Shown piece by piece: positions 1 through 7,500 of a stretch of DNA of 13,092 nucleotides; the first letter of the stretch is position 1; the number at the start of each line of letters is the position of its first letter. The position numbers and the translations under genes were made by a program. The stretch comes from Desulfobulbaceae bacterium UBA5611 (lineage in GTDB: Bacteria; Desulfobacterota; Desulfobulbia; Desulfobulbales; Desulfocapsaceae): NCBI GenBank assembly GCA_002424635.1, contig DIKT01000003.1, forward strand, positions 1 to 13,092, given 5' to 3'. The notes under the pieces are model-generated. The model ran no database searches, was not told where the DNA came from, and was given only the letters and a program-made list of their open reading frames with translations.

Positions 1-547
1 TGGTCTGGAGGGGGCAAACTTTTTGGCAGAGGCCGCATTGCTTGCAGTCCGCAGAGACCTGCAGCAGATATTTCCTGGGGGCCAGCACTCCCTGTATCGA
101 GGCCATGGGGCAGAAGTTGCACCAGGAACGGGGCTTGAAATACAGGCCGATGGCCACGGCAATAACGGTGGACACCGTCCACATCATGACAAAAACGGCC
201 CCGACCTTGGCGGGATCACCGCCGGACATGAGCAGACGGCTGATCATCAGCCCCATCAGCCCGATAAAGACCAGCCAACGAAACCAGGTCTTTTTGAATA
301 ACGGCGGCATCTCCTTTTTCAGGCTGACCTTGGCCAGCACTCTTTCATGAAAGGCCCCCATAGCGCAAATCCAGCCGCAAAAGAGCCGACCCCAAATAAA
401 AGTCATACCGATCATGGCAATCATCATCGCCAGAGCCAGATAGCCTAGATAAGGCTGGTAAATCCCCCCTACAATCACCAGCGGCACCAACGGCGCCAGC
501 AAATACTGAATGATTTTCCTTTTTTTATTCTCCCTGATTTTCTTCAT
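1..547 (-). CDS. NapH-like 4Fe-4S polyferredoxin membrane protein (3' end missing)
   Basis: The first 182 codons are visible and the gene runs off the left edge. The product is an inner-membrane ferredoxin of the NapH/NosR/YccM type, a group that passes electrons between the quinone pool and periplasmic or cytoplasmic oxidoreductases. Hydrophobic segments lie at about residues 14-30, 33-52, 91-107 and 115-136. The family's cysteine loops are CGWIC (57-61) and CNFCP (143-147). A ferredoxin motif, Cx2Cx2Cx3CP, occupies 168-179; any second ferredoxin motif would lie outside the window. The ATG at 547 is preceded by GAAGGAG with six bases between, which fixes the start. The partner oxidoreductase cannot be told because the downstream genes are off the window. 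The family call is strong, the exact subfamily is not. Confidence 0.85.
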   Translation of the reverse strand, partial: MKKIRENKKRKIIQYLLAPLVPLVIVGGIYQPYLGYLALAMMIAMIGMTFIWGRLFCGWICAMGAFHERVLAKVSLKKEMPPLFKKTWFRWLVFIGLMGLMISRLLMSGGDPAKVGAVFVMMWTVSTVIAVAIGLYFKPRSWCNFCPMASIQGVLAPRKYLLQVSADCKQCGLCQKVCPLQT

Positions 548-600
548 GTGCTACTCCTTCAATAAAATTAAAAAATAAGCTAACTAACTAAACTATTAAA

Positions 601-630
601 ATTATAGGGATAAATACCAGGCAAGCCCAA
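601..630 (-). promoter_or_regulatory. Possible promoter of the NapH-like gene
   Basis: On the minus strand a perfect TATAAT (601-606) has a weak -35, TTGGGC (625-630), 18 bases upstream. It lies about 55 bases before the ATG at 547, in AT-rich DNA. The -35 matches only three of six consensus bases, so this is a suggestion only. Confidence 0.3.
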
Positions 631-829
631 CCGGGAAGTATGTATCTGTACCTGATAGCGGTCATGTATTCAGACAAAGGAAAACAGAAGACTCAGAAAG
701 GCGGTACGGATGTTGGACCGGATATTAGCTGTGAGGCAGATGAGATGTGGATTTGAACCAAAATAACATCTTTATTTTATTACTTATAGTCCATGTTGCC
801 AGGTTCTCGTTGGGTGCAGATTTAATTAT

Positions 830-856
830 TGTTAAATCGGTTTACTGTATTTAACA
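830..856. repeat. Perfect 8-bp inverted repeat with 11-bp spacer
   Basis: TGTTAAAT (830-837) and ATTTAACA (849-856) are exact reverse complements separated by 11 bases. One helical turn between AT-rich half-sites would suit an operator for a dimeric regulator, but it is far from either flanking start. It could also be chance in AT-rich DNA. Confidence 0.35.
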
Positions 857-1111
857 TCGCTAAATTATCATGGTGGTGCTTTACCATCGGGCAACTCTTA
901 TCCGGGAAAATAGTCATTAACTTGCTAAAGACAACAACGGCAAGCTTCATCGCGTCCTCTTTTTTATCAAAAAATAACTACCGAAGTTGACAAAAAAAGC
1001 GGCTTTCACAAAATAATAAACATTATCAGTTAATTGTGACAACAGCTCATCGTCATGACCAAGGCAAAAATAAAGCGGGAAGAGTCGGATGGGGAGGATG
1101 AGGAGATGAAA

Positions 1112-1327
1112 TTAATGATCTTCATCCTGGTGGTCTTGCTTTTTGTCCTGTTCATTACCGGACTTCAGCTTCCATTTGCCGCGGCCGATGAATACGACAT
1201 AACAGGCCACCAGCAGGGGATACATAATCATGGCCTCGCCGAAGCGGCCACGGTAGAAGGAATAGAGGCTGTGCAGCAGGCCGAGGCCTATCAGAATGAG
1301 TAAGATCAGAGCCAGAGTTCGGTTCAT
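1112..1327 (-). CDS. Small two-helix membrane protein (71 aa)
   Basis: An unrecognised 71-residue protein. Residues 4-22 and 32-48 are hydrophobic helices joined by a short basic loop (FYRGRFGE). The C-terminal tail of about 20 residues is highly charged and ends in an Asp/Glu/His/Gln-rich stretch. I chose the ATG at 1327, with AGGGA eight bases upstream. A TTG two codons earlier is possible but sits too close to that ribosome site. The gene lies 71 bases downstream of the diguanylate cyclase on the same strand, so it may be co-transcribed with it. No function is assigned. The overlapping plus-strand frame lacks a start signal and mirrors this gene. Confidence 0.65.
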   Translation of the reverse strand: MNRTLALILLILIGLGLLHSLYSFYRGRFGEAMIMYPLLVACYVVFIGRGKWKLKSGNEQDKKQDHQDEDH

Positions 1328-1398
1328 GGACAAGTTCCCTGTGAATAGCTGCTGGTCAGCTGTTTATAGCCGTTCTTGATTGGTGATTGCGGCATTGC

Positions 1399-3255
1399 TC
1401 AGGTCAGGTCCTGTTTTTTTTTGTTTTTGGCCATGTACATTTTGCTATCGGCACTGGCGAGCATTTCATCCAGAGTCAGAGGATTATCCTGATTATATTC
1501 AGTGACGCCGATACTCAAAGAAAGATGATATTTGCGATCTGCCCGGTTGTTCCATTCAGCGAGATGGTCATTGATTCGTTCCAGCACCATTGGATACTGG
1601 TAGGCCTCAACGTTGGTAGTACATAAAACGGCAAATTCATCACCGCCCATCCGGCTGATAATATCGGTAGTGCGGAAGGTGTTGGTCAGGATTGTTCCAA
1701 TGTTCGATAAGGCCTCATCACCAACCTGGTGACCGAATTTATCGTTGATTTCCTTCAGATTATCCATGTCGGCAAAAAGAAGCAGGGATTGATTGCCGTT
1801 GCGGGCGAAAATCTTCAGATAATTTTCCGCCATCTCCATAAATCCTCGTCGGTTCAAAAGACCGGTAAGTTCGTCGGTGATAGAAGTTTGTTGCAATTTC
1901 TCCTGCAGTTTTTTTATCTCGATCACCCCGGCCAATGGATAGGAGGCGGCAAGCAGGGTTTTTTCCGCCTCTGGGTTACGTCGGGCTCCTGGTTTGGTAT
2001 ACAAGGTGAAGACCCCTAGCAGTTCTTTGGCGGACGAATAAAAAGGGACGCAATAATGACCGTGCGGAGCGATTCCTTCATAACGGATATCATGGTCCTC
2101 ATTGACACAGTTGGTGAAAACTATTTCGCCGGTCAGGGCCGCCTTGCCGCACAGACAGGTGCCGAAAGGTATCAGGTTGCATTTGCCAAGCAGTGCTGCC
2201 GGCAGATTATGATGGGCCATTAAAATTAGGGTGTTGGGCTCATCGCCGACCAGGAAAACCGCCCCCTTCGCTTCAATCTCCAACCATGGAAACGAGGTGA
2301 TGAGCCGGATGAATTCCTCCAGCACACCCTGTAGTGACAAACCTTGGATGGAGAGGAGCAATATCTGCCGCATGATCTGCTCGGTGCGGTAATGTTGCGA
2401 GACCAGTTCCTGATCCTTTTTATTTTGAGCTATTTGCATAAGAAGCGGCCGGTTGACGAAGAAATAAATCAGGGGAACGGCCAGAATTACCAGCAGGGAT
2501 GAATCGATTAATAATTCGACAAAGGGAGAAGGGATCTGCCAGATTGACAGCAGGGCCATCACGACCGACTCTGCCAGAAACAGGGAGACGATTATAACCA
2601 GGAACAGCTTATAAGGTGATTGCGCTTGGGGTATGAGCTGTTGCGGGGCCAGCAGATCCTTGTCGATTTTAAGCAGGATGGCGATCATCAGGACAAGAAA
2701 AATGACCATGATGATAATGGAGAAGATGGCAAACTTGGAGACATTATGGTGCAGAGCGGCGCTTCGATCGGTAATATCCTGATAAACCTCGAAAGCCCCC
2801 AGAAAAGTGGCGCCTTTCATGATGGGCACATAGGTTTCCATTACCTCATAAGGCACCTTTTTGCCCTCGGCGGTCATGATATCTTTCCCGACCAGTTTGG
2901 TATAGATCTGCCCCTTGGCAACAATTTCCTGGAAGTAAGGTTTGCTGTTCTGTTGGGAGATTTCAGTCGGATCGGTAGAATAGAGGACAATGCCGGTATT
3001 GGAAAATAATTTAATCTTGTACAGATTGAAGGCTTTTTGAGCCCTGTCTATCTCCTGGAAATTTTTTATGTGTTGCTGGTCTTCAGTTATAATTGATTCA
3101 GCTAGAAACTGGCAGACCCGGATGGCATTTTTTTCGGTATTATTATGCGACAACTGCGAAAAAGCTGGAAAAACAAGAAAAATGTTGAGCAGAGGATAGC
3201 TGATGGCAACGAGCAGCGCAGCTAAAAAAATATATTTTAAATTTTTGGAAAACAT
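1399..3255 (-). CDS. Membrane-bound diguanylate cyclase with GAF domain
   Basis: A 618-aa inner-membrane enzyme expected to make c-di-GMP from two GTP. Residues 8-30 form a first membrane helix, followed by an extracytoplasmic sensor region to about 170. Three more helices lie near 175-196, 216-238 and 249-267. A cytoplasmic GAF domain covers about 305-445, and the GGDEF domain about 455-612. The active-site motif GGDEF (537-541) is intact. RTTD (528-531), five residues before it, matches the RxxD product-inhibition site, so feedback control is likely. The GAF domain has an unusual cluster, GTCLCG (Cys367, Cys369), Cys383, His398, His400 and Cys402, which could bind a metal, heme or react with redox signals. 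That part is inference. The start at 3255 has only a weak AAGG upstream. The stop is TGA at 1399. Confidence 0.93.
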   Translation of the reverse strand: MFSKNLKYIFLAALLVAISYPLLNIFLVFPAFSQLSHNNTEKNAIRVCQFLAESIITEDQQHIKNFQEIDRAQKAFNLYKIKLFSNTGIVLYSTDPTEISQQNSKPYFQEIVAKGQIYTKLVGKDIMTAEGKKVPYEVMETYVPIMKGATFLGAFEVYQDITDRSAALHHNVSKFAIFSIIIMVIFLVLMIAILLKIDKDLLAPQQLIPQAQSPYKLFLVIIVSLFLAESVVMALLSIWQIPSPFVELLIDSSLLVILAVPLIYFFVNRPLLMQIAQNKKDQELVSQHYRTEQIMRQILLLSIQGLSLQGVLEEFIRLITSFPWLEIEAKGAVFLVGDEPNTLILMAHHNLPAALLGKCNLIPFGTCLCGKAALTGEIVFTNCVNEDHDIRYEGIAPHGHYCVPFYSSAKELLGVFTLYTKPGARRNPEAEKTLLAASYPLAGVIEIKKLQEKLQQTSITDELTGLLNRRGFMEMAENYLKIFARNGNQSLLLFADMDNLKEINDKFGHQVGDEALSNIGTILTNTFRTTDIISRMGGDEFAVLCTTNVEAYQYPMVLERINDHLAEWNNRADRKYHLSLSIGVTEYNQDNPLTLDEMLASADSKMYMAKNKKKQDLT

Positions 3256-3385
3256 ACTATTGCCTTGCGATTGTGAAAAATAAGGGGCTCTAACTCCGGC
3301 GTCAGCATAGTAAATCTCTATGGGCTGTTGCTGCCCGATAACGTGCTGTGGTGGCTTGGAATAAAAAGAGAATAATTATTAAGAG

Positions 3386-3391
3386 ATTATA
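3386..3391 (-). promoter_or_regulatory. Possible -10 element of the diguanylate cyclase gene
   Basis: A perfect TATAAT on the minus strand sits about 130 bases before the ATG at 3255. No good -35 is found at the usual spacing. If used, it gives a long leader containing a small GGGC/GCCC hairpin (3322-3336). I could not match the leader to any known riboswitch. Confidence 0.25.
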
Positions 3392-3494
3392 CTATATCGT
3401 TTTTTCAAGCAAATATCAATCGAGTTTGCCTGTTGCCAGGCATTTCATCAGTTTAACGGCAATTTAACAAGGGTCTCAAGAGAGCTCTTCGCTT

Positions 3495-4016
3495 TTAAGA
3501 ATGGTCCTTTGCTGCCATGAGCGCCCCCGCCCAAGCCCGGAGCTTCTCCTTGGGGGAGAAACGGGCATTGGCAGGGCTGGTTGATGGTAACCGACTGTAC
3601 ACCAACGTTGCTTGTCGAAGGGTCAGAGTGGATTGCACATGTTTCCGGTAGAGGTCGGCGGCCTTGGCGCCATTGAAGCAGATCCGCCTAATTTGGCCAT
3701 GAATCTCTAGAAAGGCGGCAAGGTCATTAGTGATAATCGATGCTGGTTCAATATCAGAGTCGAGGCTGCTCTCTCGCGTGCAGCATTGCAGTACATCCCA
3801 CAAGGCTATTTGATTAGAGCAGAGAGCGTTGACCCGCTCATGATAAGGCAGAGCGGGATCGAAGGCGAGAATCTCCGCCATTATTGTCCAGAATGAGTTT
3901 CGCGGGTGGGCATAATACTGCTTGGCCTGCAGCGAAGCCTTCCCGGGCATAGAACCTAGGATGAGAATACGGGGCTCAGGGGCGGTGAGTGGCGGAAAGC
4001 CGTGGATTTGTGCCAT
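3495..4016 (-). CDS. Hypoxanthine/deoxyinosine DNA glycosylase (UDG superfamily, HDG type)
   Basis: A 173-aa protein of the uracil-DNA glycosylase superfamily, closest to the HDG group, which excises hypoxanthine left by adenine deamination. The motifs visible are LGSMPGKASL (20-29), the signature YYAHPRNSFW (34-43) whose Asn lies in the active-site region, and the C-terminal loop LPSTSPANA (143-151). Length is normal for the family. The first possible start is the ATG at 4016, because an in-frame TAA lies just two codons upstream. The only ribosome-site-like AGGAG is about 18 bases away, so translation may be weak or coupled to the upstream gene, whose stop is 43 bases off. Its neighbour is a second glycosylase of the same superfamily. 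Confidence 0.88.
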   Translation of the reverse strand: MAQIHGFPPLTAPEPRILILGSMPGKASLQAKQYYAHPRNSFWTIMAEILAFDPALPYHERVNALCSNQIALWDVLQCCTRESSLDSDIEPASIITNDLAAFLEIHGQIRRICFNGAKAADLYRKHVQSTLTLRQATLVYSRLPSTSPANARFSPKEKLRAWAGALMAAKDHS

Positions 4017-4059
4017 ATATTATGTTATCTGGAACTCCTGTCTTTCTGGGCCTGCCGGC

Positions 4060-4575
4060 TTAGAACTGCTGGACCACTGACTCGGCCCATTGGTCCAGGC
4101 GGCTGGGGAGATTGGCCTTGGTCGGGCAGCCCAAGGCCTGACGGGAAGTATGAGCAGCTTTGGCGACCGCGGCCTGCAGGGGAAAATTTTGCCGGCAAAG
4201 ATCAAGGGCGAGATGGGCCAGTTTGCCGCAGGCGACAATGTACTGCAGCTCTTTGATCTCATGATACAACCTTTCAATATTTTGCTCCGATATAATATCG
4301 GCCTTGAGCGGCACCGAGCGCATAGTCTTGCCTTGGTACTCGACCGTCGGCCAGGCATTGGTGATCAGGTAGTGGTCCCGCTCAGGAGAAGGAAAGATCT
4401 GCGGCCGCTTGGCAAATAACAAGGGCAGGGCAGCTTCCAGCATAACACCGGTCTGGCCGGCACAAGGTCGGCCATGCTTTTCTTCATATCGGCCCGGACA
4501 AATAAAGACGAAGCCGACCCCGCTTGGGTATTTCGGCAGTTCGATATGACAACCGGGTGGGCGGTAGGTATTCAT
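4060..4575 (-). CDS. Uracil-DNA glycosylase superfamily protein
   Basis: A 171-aa member of the UDG superfamily, distinct from its neighbour. Residues 22-48 carry the nucleotide-pocket loop (FVFICPGRYEEKHGRPCAGQ, then TG), resembling the family 4/5 pattern of PG, E, GRP and G. YLITNAWP (69-76) matches the conserved beta-strand, and VACGKLAHLAL (114-124) and HTSRQALG (142-149) match the later core and the HxS-type loop. It lacks the four clustered cysteines of family 4 Fe-S enzymes. I chose ATG 4575, because the longer frame (from 4650) begins inside an inserted inverted-repeat element. No clear ribosome site precedes 4575. Substrate is unknown, presumably a deaminated base. Likely co-transcribed with the hypoxanthine glycosylase. 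Confidence 0.75.
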   Translation of the reverse strand: MNTYRPPGCHIELPKYPSGVGFVFICPGRYEEKHGRPCAGQTGVMLEAALPLLFAKRPQIFPSPERDHYLITNAWPTVEYQGKTMRSVPLKADIISEQNIERLYHEIKELQYIVACGKLAHLALDLCRQNFPLQAAVAKAAHTSRQALGCPTKANLPSRLDQWAESVVQQF

Positions 4576-4600
4576 GATAGAATCTGTGGTTATGATATTA

Positions 4601-4743
4601 AGGGTGCCTTGAAAAATGGTCTTTTCGCCCAAACTCGGCGTTATACTCAAAATTTTATCCTCGGAATATCAACTATATGCCTGCGGTAAAATTTGTCACA
4701 TGCCTTGATTTTGAACGAAGATCCTCATTTTTCAAGACACCCT
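4601..4743. mobile_element. 143-bp MITE-like element, copy 1
   Basis: The element is bounded by 18-bp terminal inverted repeats, AGGGTGCCTTGAAAAATG on the left and the complement of AGGGTGTCTTGAAAAATG on the right, with one mismatch. A second copy of the same length lies at 7991-8133 with 7 differences in 143 bases. A TA dinucleotide flanks both ends here and may be the target duplication. Internally AAATTTTA and TAAAATTT form a further inverted repeat. It is too short to encode a transposase. It sits 25 bases upstream of the glycosylase start and so may supply or displace that gene's promoter. Confidence 0.85.
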
Positions 4744-4822
4744 TAAGCTGGTGACATAAAATAAGGCCCGGCGTTCTCGGCATCACATAAAGAGCCTGAA
4801 TCAGCGTTAGACGTTCGATATT

Positions 4823-5224
4823 TTATTTTGTTGCTTGTGCATACCAGAAGGAGGCAAAAATTCCATAGATGAAGTTAAGGCCGACCACAACAACCGGCAT
4901 AAGATGGCCAAAGCCGAGGCCTAAAGTGCCTTTACCCATGGCCGGCAGAACCATAAACAGCATCATGGCAGAAGGCATGAGGCTCACCACCATTCCTCTT
5001 ATAATAATGCGGTTTTTCATAAAAGGAAGAAGCAGAAGAAGCATCCAGATACCTCCCCAGACCATACGGTTGTATAGCCATGGTGCGGTAAACTCCGGCT
5101 TCATGGTGATGCCGATAAAATCAGATATGCCGACCTTGCCCATTGCCCATATGTTGTAACTGTCAAGCAGAGCACCCAGGGCTCCACCGGTAAAAGCACC
5201 GCTTATATGCCGAATTAATTTCAT
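4823..5224 (-). CDS. Hypothetical four-helix membrane protein
   Basis: A 133-aa protein I do not recognise. Hydrophobic helices lie near residues 5-22, 53-69, 75-95 and 105-127. The first helix region is Gly/Ala-rich (GAFTGGALGALLDS). A loop at about 30-50 is probably outside the membrane. The last helix ends in FWYAQATK. The ATG at 5224 has AGAGG with a good spacing of six bases. It stands alone, about 250 bases from the glycosylase gene, which is separated from it by the MITE, and 338 bases from the rhodanese operon. A terminator probably separates it from the latter. Coding is likely, function unknown. Confidence 0.75.
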   Translation of the reverse strand: MKLIRHISGAFTGGALGALLDSYNIWAMGKVGISDFIGITMKPEFTAPWLYNRMVWGGIWMLLLLLPFMKNRIIIRGMVVSLMPSAMMLFMVLPAMGKGTLGLGFGHLMPVVVVGLNFIYGIFASFWYAQATK

Positions 5225-5447
5225 GTAAAACCTCTTAGGGGTGCAGGTTTAATTAATGCTTAACGACCAGTTACACCAAACAATATCTGCTATTAATTGG
5301 ATTTGTTTTCTGGAGCATACCTGATGGGGCAGCAAAAAACAATATTGGAGAGCTAGCAGTTTTGGTGAGCCGGCCTCAGGAAATCAGGTCGGAAAAGAGA
5401 GGGGTGCTGCCGGGATAAATGCTACAGAGCTGATCGCTTGACACGGC

Positions 5448-5467
5448 AAAAAAAGCCTTGCCAAGGC
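5448..5467 (-). terminator. Intrinsic terminator of the rhodanese operon
   Basis: Read on the minus strand, GCCTTGGCAAGGC forms a 5-bp GC-rich stem with a 3-base loop and runs directly into seven T residues. It lies about 95 bases after the stop of the tandem rhodanese gene. The stem is short, but stem plus U-tract is the classical form. Confidence 0.6.
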
Positions 5468-5473
5468 CAAATC

Positions 5474-5531
5474 AGAAAGTGGGCGCTATCATTTGATAGC
5501 ATAGTAATCCAACAGGTAGCATCCACTTTCT
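5474..5531. repeat. Nested inverted repeat
   Basis: An outer 9-bp perfect pair, AGAAAGTGG (5474-5482) and CCACTTTCT (5523-5531), encloses a 6-bp hairpin, GCTATC-ATTT-GATAGC (5485-5500). On the plus strand a T-rich run follows. It could be a 3'-end RNA structure protecting the rhodanese transcript, or an old repeat. Confidence 0.45.
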
Positions 5532-5562
5532 TCATTTTTTTACAACTGTCGGTTGTTGCCCA

Positions 5563-6312
5563 TCAATTGGCGGCTGTTTCGACCGGCAGGCCCTGGTCTT
5601 TCCAGTCCTGGAAAATCGCCTGGGTATTTTTCTCATAGCCGAGCTTCATGAGCTTGCGGTAGGCGTTATAGCTTCGGCCTCCAGAGTTGCAGGTGACAAC
5701 AATGGTCTTTTTCTTGTCGAGCTGGTGGGACTGGGCGGCAAAGTCTGCCACCGGAATATTGATGGCTCCGGGAATATGTCCTTCCTGGTATTCGGAAAGA
5801 TCGCGCACATCGACAACGGTCACCTCATCTGCCTTGCTCTCCATCAGGGCCTGCAGCGCCTTGGGGGTAATCTTGGTCGTTTCTATCTTCTTCTCATAAT
5901 CGGGACCGGCGTAAATAGGCAGTCCCTTTTCCTCCCAGACCGGCATCCCTTCAGCGTAGATCTGAATATTGGTGTAGCCCAGAGCGATGGCTTTCTGGGC
6001 GGCCTTTTTGCTTTTACCGCACTTGATGCCATTGCAGTAGAACACGATCTGTTGCGTCTTATCCGTTGGTAACAGCCCGCTGTTTTCGGCAAATTTTTTC
6101 TCCGGAATATTGATGGCGTTTTTGATATGAACTTCCTGGTATTCTTCGGGATTACGGGCGTCCACGACCATAATTTTGCGGCCCTGATCTAGCAGCTGCT
6201 TGAGTTCCGCCGTGGTCAGCACTGCAAAAGTATTGTCGGCCTGGGCCGCACCGGTGACCAGCAGCAGGGCGAGGAGAGAAACAAACAGCAGTATATGTCG
6301 TGTTACTTTCAT
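5563..6312 (-). CDS. Exported tandem-domain rhodanese
   Basis: A 249-aa protein with two rhodanese domains, the sulfurtransferase fold that carries sulfane sulfur as a cysteine persulfide. Residues 1-25 form a signal peptide (basic start, hydrophobic core, GAAQA end), so it acts outside the cytoplasm. Domain 1 spans about 30-135 with VVDARNPEEY and the loop CNGIKCGKS (Cys93; extra Cys98). Domain 2 spans about 148-245 with VVDVRDLSEY and the loop CNSGGRS (Cys208). Both domains keep their catalytic cysteine, unlike classical two-domain enzymes where the first is dead. The ATG at 6312 has AGGA nine bases upstream. It is the last gene of a three-gene run, 25 bases after the Fe-S protein. It probably handles thiosulfate, polysulfide or sulfane sulfur, but the donor is not shown. 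Confidence 0.92.
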   Translation of the reverse strand: MKVTRHILLFVSLLALLLVTGAAQADNTFAVLTTAELKQLLDQGRKIMVVDARNPEEYQEVHIKNAINIPEKKFAENSGLLPTDKTQQIVFYCNGIKCGKSKKAAQKAIALGYTNIQIYAEGMPVWEEKGLPIYAGPDYEKKIETTKITPKALQALMESKADEVTVVDVRDLSEYQEGHIPGAINIPVADFAAQSHQLDKKKTIVVTCNSGGRSYNAYRKLMKLGYEKNTQAIFQDWKDQGLPVETAAN

Positions 6313-6337
6313 GGTCTTGTTTCCTTTTTTATTAAAA

Positions 6338-7465
6338 TTATTTTTTCTGTTCGGCCAGGATTGGTTCAGGGCAAAGGTTGCCGGCCTTTTGCAGTCTTCG
6401 TTTCAATTTGATACGGTTGAGATAGGTCATGGGTGCTCGCGCTACCGAGGCCTTCCCAGCCAGGGCCTGTTCGGGATTGACCAGCAGATCTCCCAGATGG
6501 ATGGTTGGCAGGCCGATCCTGGCCAGAAAAGCGGTACAGCCGGCGCAGTAGCTGATAACCAGATCACGACCGGCCTCCATTTTACGCATTGCCCCCCACT
6601 GCCCGGCCAGCTCCGGGTTCAGCACAGCGACCGAGCCCCCTTCACCGCAGCAGATGGTCTGCGATCGCGAATGGTCCATTTCCCGTATCGTCAAGCCCAG
6701 GCGGAGAAGGATGATCCGCACAGCCTGCTGGATATCCTGATGATCACGCAAGGGGCACGGGTCATGCACGGTAATTTGGCCAGCTGTTATAAGCGGTAAA
6801 GGTAGCTCAGATGCTGTCTCAGCTATGATGTCCCAAGCCGTCCGGACGGTGAGCCCTTGGCCGTACTCATGAAAGATTGTATAACAGTTGGGGCAGGCGA
6901 CAATAATATGGCGGACACCATGTCTGAGCAACAGGTCATGCATCTCGGCAAACCAGCTCAGGAAATCATCCTGGCGGCCCAGGTCATGAGATGGTTTATG
7001 GCAGCAATCGAGGATCATGCCCAGTTGGGGAATATCTGTCTTGAGCTGCTGATAGAGCGACCAGGCAGTCTCGGGTCGGGTGCCGGGCAGGGTGCAACCG
7101 GGGAAGAAAACAGTATCGCAGTCGCTTGGCAGGCTGGAGCCGGAAAAAAGCCGGGAGCTGCCGCGTTGTTCGTATTTGAGAATGGAGGAGTAGGCGTGGA
7201 GTGAAGTCTGGTCGCAATTGACCATCTGGCGGCGTTTATCCAGGAAGAAGGCGGCGGGGTCAAGAGCCGCCGGACAGACCGCGGCACACAGATTGCACAG
7301 GCTGCATGCAAAGGGATCAATTTCCGCTTTGCCTGTTACCAGGACGGCGGCAATGTCACCGGGGGTGCCGTTTTTCTGCAGAAAGGCACAGTGGCTGACA
7401 CAGGCTTGGCAGCGGGTACAGTCTTCGTCCAAGGCCTTGGCCTGTTGATTAATGCTATCTTTCAT
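6338..7465 (-). CDS. HdrD/GlpC-like (Fe-S)-binding oxidoreductase subunit
   Basis: A 375-aa soluble protein. The N-terminal ferredoxin domain has two 4Fe-4S motifs, Cys16/19/22/26 and Cys54/57/60/64. Two cysteine-rich CCG domains follow. The first has Cys124, CC at 154-155 and CPNC at 191-194; its glycine is replaced by His (CCHKP). The second has Cys237, CCGEGG at 272-277 and CAGC at 307-310. The layout matches heterodisulfide reductase HdrD, GlpC and related subunits that move electrons to disulfide or quinone partners. No membrane segment is seen. The ATG at 7465 is preferred: a longer frame to 7537 would overlap the upstream gene. It lies between two exported rhodanese genes with 35- and 25-base gaps, which suggests a role in sulfur-compound oxidation or reduction, though it has no signal peptide. 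Confidence 0.88.
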   Translation of the reverse strand: MKDSINQQAKALDEDCTRCQACVSHCAFLQKNGTPGDIAAVLVTGKAEIDPFACSLCNLCAAVCPAALDPAAFFLDKRRQMVNCDQTSLHAYSSILKYEQRGSSRLFSGSSLPSDCDTVFFPGCTLPGTRPETAWSLYQQLKTDIPQLGMILDCCHKPSHDLGRQDDFLSWFAEMHDLLLRHGVRHIIVACPNCYTIFHEYGQGLTVRTAWDIIAETASELPLPLITAGQITVHDPCPLRDHQDIQQAVRIILLRLGLTIREMDHSRSQTICCGEGGSVAVLNPELAGQWGAMRKMEAGRDLVISYCAGCTAFLARIGLPTIHLGDLLVNPEQALAGKASVARAPMTYLNRIKLKRRLQKAGNLCPEPILAEQKK

Positions 7466-7500
7466 CCTGATACCAGAAGTCACTTTGTTTTTATTGGTTT

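Larger units (their letters stand above)
548..1111. other. Gene-free, AT-rich intergenic region
   Basis: This stretch lies between the NapH-like gene and the small membrane protein, both on the minus strand. No reading frame in it looks coding. It holds the possible promoter at 601-630 and the inverted repeat at 830-856. No RNA gene, riboswitch or mobile element was recognised. Confidence 0.6.
5225..5562. other. Intergenic region with terminator and nested hairpins
   Basis: No coding frame is convincing here. The region holds a likely terminator for the minus-strand rhodanese operon (5448-5467) and a nested inverted repeat (5474-5531). The leader and promoter of the membrane protein at 4823-5224 must also lie here, but I could not pick out a promoter. 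Confidence 0.6.

Noticed and set aside
1055..1303. Plus-strand frame opposite the small membrane protein
   Set aside because: It has no ribosome site. The minus-strand frame has typical membrane helices, a start signal and fits the strand of its neighbours.
3256..3391. c-di-GMP riboswitch in the leader of the diguanylate cyclase
   Set aside because: The conserved GEMM core sequences are not found; only a small GGGC/GCCC hairpin is present.
4576..4650. Upstream extension of the UDG-like gene (25 extra residues)
   Set aside because: Half of the extension is the translated end of the 143-bp inverted-repeat element, and the family motifs begin well after the Met at 4575.
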